From Roseomonas sp. HF4 (GTDB lineage Bacteria; Pseudomonadota; Alphaproteobacteria; Acetobacterales; Acetobacteraceae): 64,000 nucleotides of DNA. Numbering within the stretch: position 1 is the stretch's first letter; every line of letters starts with the position of its first letter. A program made the position numbers and the translations under genes. Under the pieces are notes generated by a model, which worked only from the letters and a program-made list of their open reading frames with translations, searched no databases and was not told the DNA's origin. Positions 43,487 through 50,950 of the stretch are shown piece by piece. The stretch is taken from NCBI RefSeq assembly GCF_005222755.1, contig NZ_STGD01000002.1, forward strand, positions 372,001-436,000. The letters run 5' to 3'.

Positions 43487-45124
43487 ATGGCCAGCACGCC
43501 CGACACCTTCGACTACGTCATCGTCGGCGCCGGCGCCGCAGGATCGATCCTGGCGGCGCGGCTGACCGAGGACCCCGGCGTCAGCGTCTGCGTGCTGGAG
43601 GCGGGGCCGCCCGACCGCAACTTCTTCATCCATTTGCCGGCCGGCTTCATAAAGACGCTGGTCGACCCCTCGGTCACCTGGCAGTTCAGCACCGAGCCTA
43701 CGGAGCGCACCGGCGGGCGCCGCATCAAGACCATCCAGGGGCGGACGCTGGGCGGGTCGTCCTCGGTCAACGGCATGATCTACAACCGGGGGCAGCCGGC
43801 GGACCTCGACAGTTGGGCGCAGCGCGGCAACCGCGGCTGGGGCTATGCGGATTGCCTGCCCTACTACATGCGGACCGAGAACCGCATCGGCTACGGCCGC
43901 GACGACCGCCGCGGCAAGCAGGGCGGCCTGCCGGTCACGGACATGGACTGGATCCACCCGCTCTCGGAAGCCTTCATGGAGGGCTGCGTCGCGGCCGGGC
44001 TGCCGCGCAACCCGGACTACAACAGCGGCGACCAGGCCGGCGTCGGCTATTTCCAGCGCGGCATCCAGGGCGGCTGGCGCGTCTCCGCGGCGCGCGCCTT
44101 CCTCAAGCCCGCCATGGCGCGGCCCGAACTGGAAGTCCGCACCCATGCGCGCGCCTCGGCCATTCTGTTCGAAGGGAAGCGCGCCGTCGGCATCCGCTAC
44201 GTCACCGAGCGCGGCGGCCCGGCGCGGGAGGTGCGGGCGCGGCGGGAAGTGATCCTCTCGGCCGGCACGGTGAACACGGCGCGGCTGATGCAACTCTCAG
44301 GCATCGGGCCGGCGTCCACGCTGGCGCGCATCGGCGTGCCGGTCTTCCACGAATTGCCGGTCGGCGAGAATTTCCGCGACCACTACGCCTCACGTCTCGT
44401 CATGCGCGCCAAGCCGGGCATCCAGACGCTGAACGAGCTCGCGCGCGGCTTCGGCCTGGTGAAGCAGGTGGCGCGCTGGGCGACGGGGCGGCCTTCCATC
44501 CTCGCCACCGCACCGTCGCACGTGCACCTGTTCTGGAAATCCTTCGAGGGGCTGGACGAACCCGACCTGCAGGGCGTCTTTACCCCCGGCTCCTATGCCG
44601 AGGGCAAGGTCTACGTCTTCGACGAATATCCCGGCTGCACCGCCGGCGCCTGGCAGCACCGGCCCGACAGCACCGGCTGGGTGCGCGCGAAAAGCACCGA
44701 CGTCTTCGAGGACCCGGAGATCCAGCCGAACTACCTGAGCGACGAGAACGACCGGCGCGTCCATCTCGGCGGCATCCGCCTGATCCGCCGCCTGCTGCAC
44801 ATGCCGCAGATGATGCGGCACCTGGAGAAGGAGACGCTGCCGGGGCTGAACGTCGAGCGCGACGACGAGTTGCTCGACTTCGCCTATCGCAACGGTGTCA
44901 CCACCTACCACCTGATCGGCACCTGCCGCATGGGGCCGGAGACGGACAGGACCTCGGTCGTGGACGACCGGCTGATGGTGCATGGGCTCCAGGCGCTGCG
45001 CGTCGTCGATGCGTCGGTCATGCCGTCCATGCCGTCCGCGAACACCTACGCGACCACGATGATGATCGCCGAGAAGGCCTCCGACTTCATCCGCAAGCGT
45101 GAACCGCTGAGCGCAGCGGCGTGA
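43487..45124 (+). CDS. GMC-family FAD-dependent alcohol oxidoreductase
   Basis: A 545-residue glucose-methanol-choline oxidoreductase. It has the FAD motif VIVGAGAAGSILAARL, the GMC signature around GRTLGGSSSVNGMIYNRG, a second signature with SAGTVNTARLMQLSGIG, and a C-terminal catalytic region GTCRMG and PSANTYATTMMIAEKA. Choline dehydrogenase, aliphatic and aromatic alcohol dehydrogenases are relatives. Its stop overlaps the GTG of crtC by GTGA (45121-45124), so it is translationally coupled to a carotenoid gene, which raises the possibility that it oxidises a carotenoid alcohol. It may equally be a generic alcohol dehydrogenase that was captured next to the cluster. Confidence 0.9.
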   Translation: MASTPDTFDYVIVGAGAAGSILAARLTEDPGVSVCVLEAGPPDRNFFIHLPAGFIKTLVDPSVTWQFSTEPTERTGGRRIKTIQGRTLGGSSSVNGMIYNRGQPADLDSWAQRGNRGWGYADCLPYYMRTENRIGYGRDDRRGKQGGLPVTDMDWIHPLSEAFMEGCVAAGLPRNPDYNSGDQAGVGYFQRGIQGGWRVSAARAFLKPAMARPELEVRTHARASAILFEGKRAVGIRYVTERGGPAREVRARREVILSAGTVNTARLMQLSGIGPASTLARIGVPVFHELPVGENFRDHYASRLVMRAKPGIQTLNELARGFGLVKQVARWATGRPSILATAPSHVHLFWKSFEGLDEPDLQGVFTPGSYAEGKVYVFDEYPGCTAGAWQHRPDSTGWVRAKSTDVFEDPEIQPNYLSDENDRRVHLGGIRLIRRLLHMPQMMRHLEKETLPGLNVERDDELLDFAYRNGVTTYHLIGTCRMGPETDRTSVVDDRLMVHGLQALRVVDASVMPSMPSANTYATTMMIAEKASDFIRKREPLSAAA

Positions 45125-46056
45125 CGGCGCGGCCCTGGTCCTTCGACCAGCCCGTTCGCAGCCGCGGCTACCGCTGGTGGTACATCGACGCGCTGTCAGA
45201 TGACGGCGCGCAGGGCATCACGCTGATCGCCTTCATCGGCACCGTCTTCTCCCCCTGGTACGCCTGGGCGCACCGGCGCGGCGAGGTCGATCCCGCCGAG
45301 CATTGCTGCCTCAACGTCGCGCTCTACGGCACGCCCCGTCGCTGGGCGATGACGGACCGGCGGTCGCGCGCGCTGATCCGCGATGCCGACACACTGACGA
45401 TCGGCCCCTCCAGCCTGCACTGGGACGGCACGGCGGTGACCATCGACATCGAGGAGGTGACGGCGCCGATCCCCTCCCGGCTCGCGGGGCGCGTGCGCGT
45501 GCTGCCCGATGCCGTATCCGACCGTCCCTTCGTGCTCGACGGCGCGGGGCGTCACCGCTGGCAGCCCATCGCCGCGCGGGCGCGGGTCGAGGTGGCGCTG
45601 ACGCATCCGACGCTCCGCTGGTCCGGCCCCGCCTATTTCGACACCAATGCCGGCGACCGTCCGCTCGAGGAGGATTTCGCCGAGTGGGACTGGTGCCGCG
45701 CGCCGCTCCGCGAGGAGACGGCGGTGCTCTACAATGCGACCCGCGCCGACGGATCGGCGCAATCGCTGGCGCTGCGGGTGAAGGCCGATGGCGCGGTCGA
45801 GGACATGGAGCCGCCGCCGGCCGCCGCCATGGCGCCCACGCTCTGGCGCCTGCCCCGGCCAACGCGGGCCGAGGGCGGGGAGGCACGCGCCACGCGCACG
45901 CTGGTGGACGCGCCCTTCTATTCGCGCTCCGAGATCCGCACGCGCCTCCTGGGCCAGGAGGCGACGGCGATGCACGAATACCTCAATCTCCGGCGCTTCC
46001 GCTCGCCGGTGCTGTACTCGATGTTGCCGTTCCGGGTGCCGCGGGCGCTGCGGTAG
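45121..46056 (+). CDS. crtC: Carotenoid 1,2-hydratase (hydroxyneurosporene synthase)
   Basis: A 311-residue protein with the CrtC landmarks WWYIDALSDDG, ITLIAFIGTVFSPWY, HCCLNVALYG and the late YFDTNAGDRPLEEDF segment. CrtC adds water across the terminal C-1,2 double bond of neurosporene or lycopene, the first dedicated step to methoxylated acyclic carotenoids. It has a GTG start coupled to the GMC gene. Its last 74 nt (45983-46056) overlap the 3' end of the convergent ATP-grasp gene. It works with CrtD and CrtF, both in the window. Confidence 0.93.
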   Translation: MTARPWSFDQPVRSRGYRWWYIDALSDDGAQGITLIAFIGTVFSPWYAWAHRRGEVDPAEHCCLNVALYGTPRRWAMTDRRSRALIRDADTLTIGPSSLHWDGTAVTIDIEEVTAPIPSRLAGRVRVLPDAVSDRPFVLDGAGRHRWQPIAARARVEVALTHPTLRWSGPAYFDTNAGDRPLEEDFAEWDWCRAPLREETAVLYNATRADGSAQSLALRVKADGAVEDMEPPPAAAMAPTLWRLPRPTRAEGGEARATRTLVDAPFYSRSEIRTRLLGQEATAMHEYLNLRRFRSPVLYSMLPFRVPRALR

Positions 46057-47188
46057 GCAGCGGCGCCCCGCGCCAGCCGACATCGAGCGTCGCGACCTCC
46101 CCGAAGGTCGCGCGCCGCGCCATGGCCTCGCGGATGATGGGCCAGGATGTCGCCGTCATGGTCAGGAAGGGTCTCGGATCATGCCGGGACCACGTCACGT
46201 CGCGCGTCTTCAGCAGCGTCCGCAGCTTCCGCCCGAACCCGCCGCGGAACAGGCCGAGTTGCGTCTCCGTCAGGCAGGAATAGAATTGCTGCAGCCGCGT
46301 CTCGGGCTGGAAGCGCAGCGGATGCGTCGGGTCCAGCACGGCGCGCGCCAGATCCTCAGCCGAGAAAAAATGCAGCCCGCTGGTCGTGCGCGGATTGCAC
46401 TCGATCGCGAAGGGATGGCCCTCGTGATCCAGCATGAAGTCGAAGGAGAGGAAGCCCGTCCAGCGCGTCGCCGAGGCATAGGCGCGCACGAAGGCCTCGA
46501 TCCGCAGGTCCTCCACGCGCTCGAAGGCGATGCTGACCGAGCCCGAATGCATGAGGCCCTGGTAGACCACCGTGCCGCTGACGACGCCGTCATGCACCAG
46601 GGAGCAGGTGCTGCGCTCCGGCCCCGCGATCATGCCCTGCACGATGGCCGGCGCCGCCGGGTCGGCGGCCGGCAGGACCGCGCCCCGCCGCAGCCGCAGC
46701 ACGCCGCGGCCCGAGCACGCATGCAGCGGCTTGACCACGACATCCTGCCGCGCGGCCAGAAGCGCGGCCGCCTCGCTGCCCAGAGGATACGTGGGGGGCA
46801 CCGCGAGTCCCAGCCGGTCGGCCACCGCCGCGAAGGCGCCCTTGTCATGCGCGGCGAGAACCGCGGCCGCGGGCATCGCGAAAAGCCGCGTGCGCCCGGG
46901 CAGACGCCCGTGCAGCTCGGCGACATGCACGACCTCCTCCGAGACCGGCAGCACGAGATCAGCGGCCTCCTCCTCGACCACGCGCAGCAGCCCGGCCAGA
47001 TACGCCTCGCGATCCGTGGCCGGCGCCGTGACGACGACGCTGCGCGCGACGCTCCGCGACGCGCCGGCGAGATGCCGCCGGAACGGCTCAGCCACCACCA
47101 CGCGCCATCCCGCGGCATGGAATGATCGCGCCAGGTCCAGCGCCTTGGGCAGGCGCCCGAGCGTGAGCAGGACGGTCCCCGCGCTCAT
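45983..47188 (-). CDS. ATP-grasp ligase-like protein in the photosynthesis cluster
   Basis: A 401-residue protein with an ATP-grasp domain: ATP-binding loop VVKPLHACSGRG, central strands SFDFMLDHEG, and the metal motif AIECNPRTTSGLHF. The N-terminal Rossmann-like part (VLLTLGRLPKALDLARSF) is typical of carbamoyl-phosphate-synthase-like and D-Ala-D-Ala-like ligases. The last 25 residues are low-complexity (Ala/Ser/Thr/Pro) and antisense to the end of crtC, so the original stop may have been lost. It overlaps the P450 gene stop by 4 nt. Such enzymes join a carboxylate to an amine, thiol or hydroxyl; the substrate is unknown. Confidence 0.82.
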   Translation of the reverse strand: MSAGTVLLTLGRLPKALDLARSFHAAGWRVVVAEPFRRHLAGASRSVARSVVVTAPATDREAYLAGLLRVVEEEAADLVLPVSEEVVHVAELHGRLPGRTRLFAMPAAAVLAAHDKGAFAAVADRLGLAVPPTYPLGSEAAALLAARQDVVVKPLHACSGRGVLRLRRGAVLPAADPAAPAIVQGMIAGPERSTCSLVHDGVVSGTVVYQGLMHSGSVSIAFERVEDLRIEAFVRAYASATRWTGFLSFDFMLDHEGHPFAIECNPRTTSGLHFFSAEDLARAVLDPTHPLRFQPETRLQQFYSCLTETQLGLFRGGFGRKLRTLLKTRDVTWSRHDPRPFLTMTATSWPIIREAMARRATFGEVATLDVGWRGAPLPTAAPAAPGTATSSTAPASGSAGD

Positions 47189-48573
47189 GCCGCGGGCGTC
47201 ACCCGGGCCATGATCTGCTCCACGGGCCGGGTCGTCAGCCGCGCCGCAGGGCGCACCTTTTCCGACGCCGCGACATGGAAGTCGAAACGCCGGAACAGCC
47301 GCGCCACCAGCAGCACCGCCTCCACCTGCGCGAAGGCCGCGCCGGCGCAGACGCGCGGCCCGATGCCGAAGGGGATGTAGGCGCCGGCGGTCACCTCGCC
47401 CTCCCGCCCCGCGTCGAAGCGGTCGGGGTCAAAGACGTGCGGCCGCTTCCAGTAGGCCTGGTGGCGATGCAGCACCCAGGGGGCGACCATCACCAGGGCG
47501 CCGCGCCGGATGCGATAGCCGTCCAGCGCCGTCGCCTCGTTGGCCACGCGCGGCAGGAAGGTGATCGGGGGATAGAGGCGGAGCGTCTCGCGGAACACGT
47601 TGCGGATGAAGGGCAGGCGCTTCGTGTGCTCGAAGGTGACGGGGCCGTCGCCGCAGACCTCGGCCACCTCGGCGCGCAGCCGCGCGACCAGCGCGGGCTG
47701 CGTGGCGAGCAGGAAGAAGACCCAGGTGAGCGCGCTGGCGCTCGTCTCGTGCCCTGCCAGGAACAACACGCCGAGCTGGTCGATCAGCTCGTCGCGCGTG
47801 AAGCCGCGGCCCTCGGCGTCGCGCGCCTCGGTCACCGCGCGGCAGATGTCGTCGAAATCGGCGCCGGCCGCGAGATGCGTGTCGAGCAGCGCGCCGAGGT
47901 GGCGGCGGATCAGCGCGCAGGCGTCGAGCACGTGCCGCTTCTGCGGGATGCGCGTCCAGGCGCGGTCGAGGATCAGGCGGCGGATCTCGACCTGCGCGAC
48001 GCTGCGCTCGAAGTCGGTGAAGGCGTCGAAGACCTCGTGAGCGACCTGGCTCTTCAGGCTGGTCGAGAAGACCGTGCGGCAAATGATGTCGGCCGTGAGG
48101 TGGCTCATCGCGAGGTCGAGCGAGAAGGCCGTTCCCTCGCGCGCGGCCCGCGCGAGCGTCTCCTCCGCCGCCGCCGCGCCGGCTTCCATGGCCGGGAAGG
48201 CGCGGTTCACGCGCATCATGGACAGCGCGGGGTCGATCATCGCGCGCTGGCGCCGCCAGGTGGCGCCGGAGGAGACGAAGATGGAATCGCCGATCAGCGG
48301 GTCAAGCGCCTCGACCATCAGGTCGCTTTTCGGGAAGATCCCCTCGGGGTCGGTCAGCACGTGCCGCACCAGGTCCGGCCGGTTCACGATGATGGTCGAC
48401 CGGCGCGACCAGCCGAGGGGGCCGATCGGCATCCGGTACGCTTCCGCCGGCAGCAGGCCGAGCAGGTTGCCCTCCCCTTCGAGCATGGCGCGGACCAGCG
48501 CCACGACGGCAGGCAGGGACCGCGGATGCGGCGGCTCGAAAGGCCTGAAGGGCGTCATGGGCAGGTCGAGCAT
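47185..48573 (-). CDS. Cytochrome P450 in the photosynthesis cluster
   Basis: About 462 residues from ATG 48573 (an in-frame ATG at 48618 would add 15 residues). All P450 landmarks are present: I-helix oxygen-binding AGHETSAS, K-helix ETLR, PERF-type segment FDPDRF, and heme-binding loop FGIGPRVCAG with the cysteine ligand. The sequence style (ITFLPRVANE, YWKRPHVFDPDRF) is that of fatty-acid or terpenoid hydroxylases, a group that includes beta-carotene hydroxylase CYP175A1. It is co-translated with the ATP-grasp gene and divergent from the orf245-crtD pair over a TTGACAG-CTGTCAA palindrome. A carotenoid-modifying role is suggested by location only. Confidence 0.88.
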   Translation of the reverse strand: MLDLPMTPFRPFEPPHPRSLPAVVALVRAMLEGEGNLLGLLPAEAYRMPIGPLGWSRRSTIIVNRPDLVRHVLTDPEGIFPKSDLMVEALDPLIGDSIFVSSGATWRRQRAMIDPALSMMRVNRAFPAMEAGAAAAEETLARAAREGTAFSLDLAMSHLTADIICRTVFSTSLKSQVAHEVFDAFTDFERSVAQVEIRRLILDRAWTRIPQKRHVLDACALIRRHLGALLDTHLAAGADFDDICRAVTEARDAEGRGFTRDELIDQLGVLFLAGHETSASALTWVFFLLATQPALVARLRAEVAEVCGDGPVTFEHTKRLPFIRNVFRETLRLYPPITFLPRVANEATALDGYRIRRGALVMVAPWVLHRHQAYWKRPHVFDPDRFDAGREGEVTAGAYIPFGIGPRVCAGAAFAQVEAVLLVARLFRRFDFHVAASEKVRPAARLTTRPVEQIMARVTPAA

Positions 48574-48626
48574 GGCGCTCAATTCGGGGCCTCGCGGCGC
48601 AGGGCATCGGCGCACCATTCCGTTGC

Positions 48627-48646
48627 TTGACAGTCCTATCTGTCAA
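48627..48646. promoter_or_regulatory. Palindrome and candidate promoter between P450 and orf245-crtD
   Basis: TTGACAG-N6-CTGTCAA is a perfect 7-bp inverted repeat in the 109-nt (or 64-nt) divergent gap. Each arm contains a TTGACA -35-like hexamer, one per strand; on the plus strand a weak TGGATT follows with 16-nt spacing, the same spacing as at the bchC and crtE promoters. It contains the TGTCA half-sites used by PpsR/CrtJ but in a different arrangement (no TGT-N12-ACA), so it is either a variant PpsR operator or another regulator's site. Confidence 0.5.
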
Positions 48647-48682
48647 GTTGGATTGTCGCTTCGAAACACGAGGTCCCGCGCG

Positions 48683-49420
48683 ATGGAGCTGCTGCTCTTC
48701 CACAGCCTCATCGCCGCCCACATCGTGACGGGAGCCACCGGGGCGGTCGCCTTCTGGGTTCCCGTCATCGGCAGGAAGGGCGGCGTCAATCACCGCCGCT
48801 GGGGCCGGCTGTTCAACCGCTGCATGCTGGTCACGGGATGCCTCGCCATGGCCATGGCGACGCTGACGCTGATCGACCCGATCGGCACGCACCCGCACCT
48901 CGAAGGCCGCTTCGACGCGGCCTTCCTGCGCGGCATCTTCGGCTGGATGATGCTGACGACGGGGCTGCTGACCGTGAACCTCGCCTGGTATGGCTGGCTC
49001 GCGGTGCTGAACAAGCGCGGCGGGCATGCGCGCAACCGCACGCCGCTCAACATGGCGCTGCAGCACCTTCTGCTGCTGGCCTCGGTCAACTGCGCCTTCC
49101 AGGCATGGCTGATCGGGCAGCCGCTCATGTACGGCATCGCCACGGTGGGGGTCGCGACGGTCGTGACGAACCTGCGCTTCCTCCGCGCCGAGGCGCCCGG
49201 CCCGACCTACTGGCTGAAGGAGCACGTGAAGGCGCTCGTGGGCGCGGGCATCTCGGTCTACACGGCCTTCATGGCCTTCGGATCGGTGCGCATCCTGCCG
49301 GAACTGGCGCTGCACCCGGTGATGTGGGCGATCCCTTGCGGCACGGGCATCGCGCTGATCCTGTGGCACTGGCGCGCCGTCGACCGGCAGTTCGCGGCGC
49401 GCAGGCCGGCCGCCGCCTGA
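48683..49420 (+). CDS. Multi-pass membrane protein (DUF2306-like) upstream of crtD
   Basis: A 245-residue integral membrane protein with about seven hydrophobic segments and little soluble sequence. The N-terminal part, HSLIAAHIVTGATGAVAFW followed by NHRRWGRLFNRCML, has histidines spaced as in the DUF2306-type membrane family; the assignment is tentative. ATG 48683 is the first suitable start after the divergent promoter region. crtD follows 6 nt after its stop, so the two are surely co-transcribed. No known carotenoid or bacteriochlorophyll step is assigned to such a protein; it may bind heme, quinone or pigment. Confidence 0.7.
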   Translation: MELLLFHSLIAAHIVTGATGAVAFWVPVIGRKGGVNHRRWGRLFNRCMLVTGCLAMAMATLTLIDPIGTHPHLEGRFDAAFLRGIFGWMMLTTGLLTVNLAWYGWLAVLNKRGGHARNRTPLNMALQHLLLLASVNCAFQAWLIGQPLMYGIATVGVATVVTNLRFLRAEAPGPTYWLKEHVKALVGAGISVYTAFMAFGSVRILPELALHPVMWAIPCGTGIALILWHWRAVDRQFAARRPAAA

Positions 49421-49426
49421 GGCGCC

Positions 49427-50950
49427 GTGGCCGAGCTTCGCGTCATCGTCGTGGGCGCCGGCATGGGCGGGCTCGCGGCAGCGGCCGACCTCGCGCGGCG
49501 CGGCGCGCGCGTGACGGTGCTCGACCGCGCGGCCGCGCCCGGCGGAAAGATGCGCCGCGTCGAGGTGGACGGCGCCGCCGGGATCGACGGCGGGCCCACG
49601 GTCTTCACCATGAAATGGGTCTTCGACGGGCTGTTCGGCGACGCCGGCCGGCGGGTCGAGGATGCGCTGACACTCACGCGGGCCGGGATCCTGGCGCGGC
49701 ACGCCTGGCGCCGTGGCGGACGGCTCGACCTGTTCGCCGACCGCGAGCGCTCGGCCGAGGCGATCGGGGACTTCGCCGGCGCGCGCGATGCTGCCGGCTA
49801 CCGCGCGCTCTGCAAGCGGAGCGCCGACATCTACCGTACCCTGGTCGGGCCCTTCATCGCGTCCGAACGGCCATCCCAGTTCGACCTGGTGCAGCGCGTC
49901 GGCCTCGGCAACATCGGCGCGCTGGTGCGTACCACGCCCTTCGCGACGCTCTGGTCCGCGCTCGGCGAGCATTTCTCGGACCCGCGGCTGCGGCAATTGT
50001 TCGCGCGCTACGCGACCTATGTCGGCTGTTCCCCCTTCGCGGCGCCGGCGACGCTGATGTTGATCGCGCATGTCGAGCAGGAGGGCGTCTGGCTCGTGGA
50101 CGGCGGCATGCGGCGCGTGGCCGAGGCGGTGCGCGACCTGGCCACGGCGCAGGGCGCCACCTTCCGCTTCGGCGCCGAGGTCCGGCGCATCCACGTGCTG
50201 CGCGGACGTGCCGCCGGCGTCGAGCTCGCGGACGGGGAGCGCATCGAGGCCGATGCCGTCGTCTTCAACGGCGCGCCGGATGCGCTGGCCGCCGGGCTGC
50301 TGGGGGAGGCCGCGCGCCCCGCCGCGGCGCCCGTGCCGCGCGACCAGCGGACGCTGTCCGCCGTGACGCTCTGCCTGGACGCCCCGACCGAGGGCTTCGA
50401 CCTCGACCACCACAATGTCTTCTTCGCCGAGGACTACGCGGCCGAGTTCGACGCCATCTTTCGCCGCCGCGCCATCGTGGCGGCGCCCACGGTCTATCTC
50501 TGCGCGCAGGACCGCGGCGGCGAAACCCGCCCCGCGCCCGGCACGCGTGAGCGCATGCTGCTGCTGGTCAACGCGCCGCCCGACGGGGACCGCGCCGAGC
50601 CCGATGCGGCCGATGTCGCGCAGCGCGCCTTTGCGCTGACCGAGGCCTGCGGCCTCCGTATCCGCGTCGAGGACGGCGCCTCGGTCGCGACCACGCCGGC
50701 CGGCTTCCATGCGCTGTTCCCGGGCACGGGTGGCGCGCTCTACGGACGGCTCGGCCACGGCTTCGGCGGGTCCTTCGCACGGCCCGGCGCGCGCACGCCG
50801 ATCCCCGGCCTCTATCTGGCGGGCGGCGGCGTCCATCCCGGGCCGGGCGTGCCGATGGCGACCATGTCCGGGCGGCTGGCGGCAGCGCGGCTGCTGGAAG
50901 ACCGCGCCGGCCGGCCGCGCCGCGTCATCGCGCTGCCGGTTGGCCGCTGA
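49427..50950 (+). CDS. crtD: Acyclic carotenoid 3,4-desaturase (methoxyneurosporene dehydrogenase)
   Basis: A 507-residue CrtI-family desaturase. FAD motif VVGAGMGGLAAAADLARRG is at the N-terminus and the family's C-terminal motif GLYLAGGGVHPGPGVPM follows near residue 460. Within the family it reads as CrtD: the GGKMRRVEVDGAAGIDGGPTVF start and LDHHNVFFAEDYAAEF. CrtD introduces the C-3,4 double bond next to the tertiary hydroxyl or methoxyl made by CrtC and CrtF. GTG start at 49427. Its last 26 nt overlap the 3' end of the convergent crtI. Confidence 0.9.
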   Translation: MAELRVIVVGAGMGGLAAAADLARRGARVTVLDRAAAPGGKMRRVEVDGAAGIDGGPTVFTMKWVFDGLFGDAGRRVEDALTLTRAGILARHAWRRGGRLDLFADRERSAEAIGDFAGARDAAGYRALCKRSADIYRTLVGPFIASERPSQFDLVQRVGLGNIGALVRTTPFATLWSALGEHFSDPRLRQLFARYATYVGCSPFAAPATLMLIAHVEQEGVWLVDGGMRRVAEAVRDLATAQGATFRFGAEVRRIHVLRGRAAGVELADGERIEADAVVFNGAPDALAAGLLGEAARPAAAPVPRDQRTLSAVTLCLDAPTEGFDLDHHNVFFAEDYAAEFDAIFRRRAIVAAPTVYLCAQDRGGETRPAPGTRERMLLLVNAPPDGDRAEPDAADVAQRAFALTEACGLRIRVEDGASVATTPAGFHALFPGTGGALYGRLGHGFGGSFARPGARTPIPGLYLAGGGVHPGPGVPMATMSGRLAAARLLEDRAGRPRRVIALPVGR

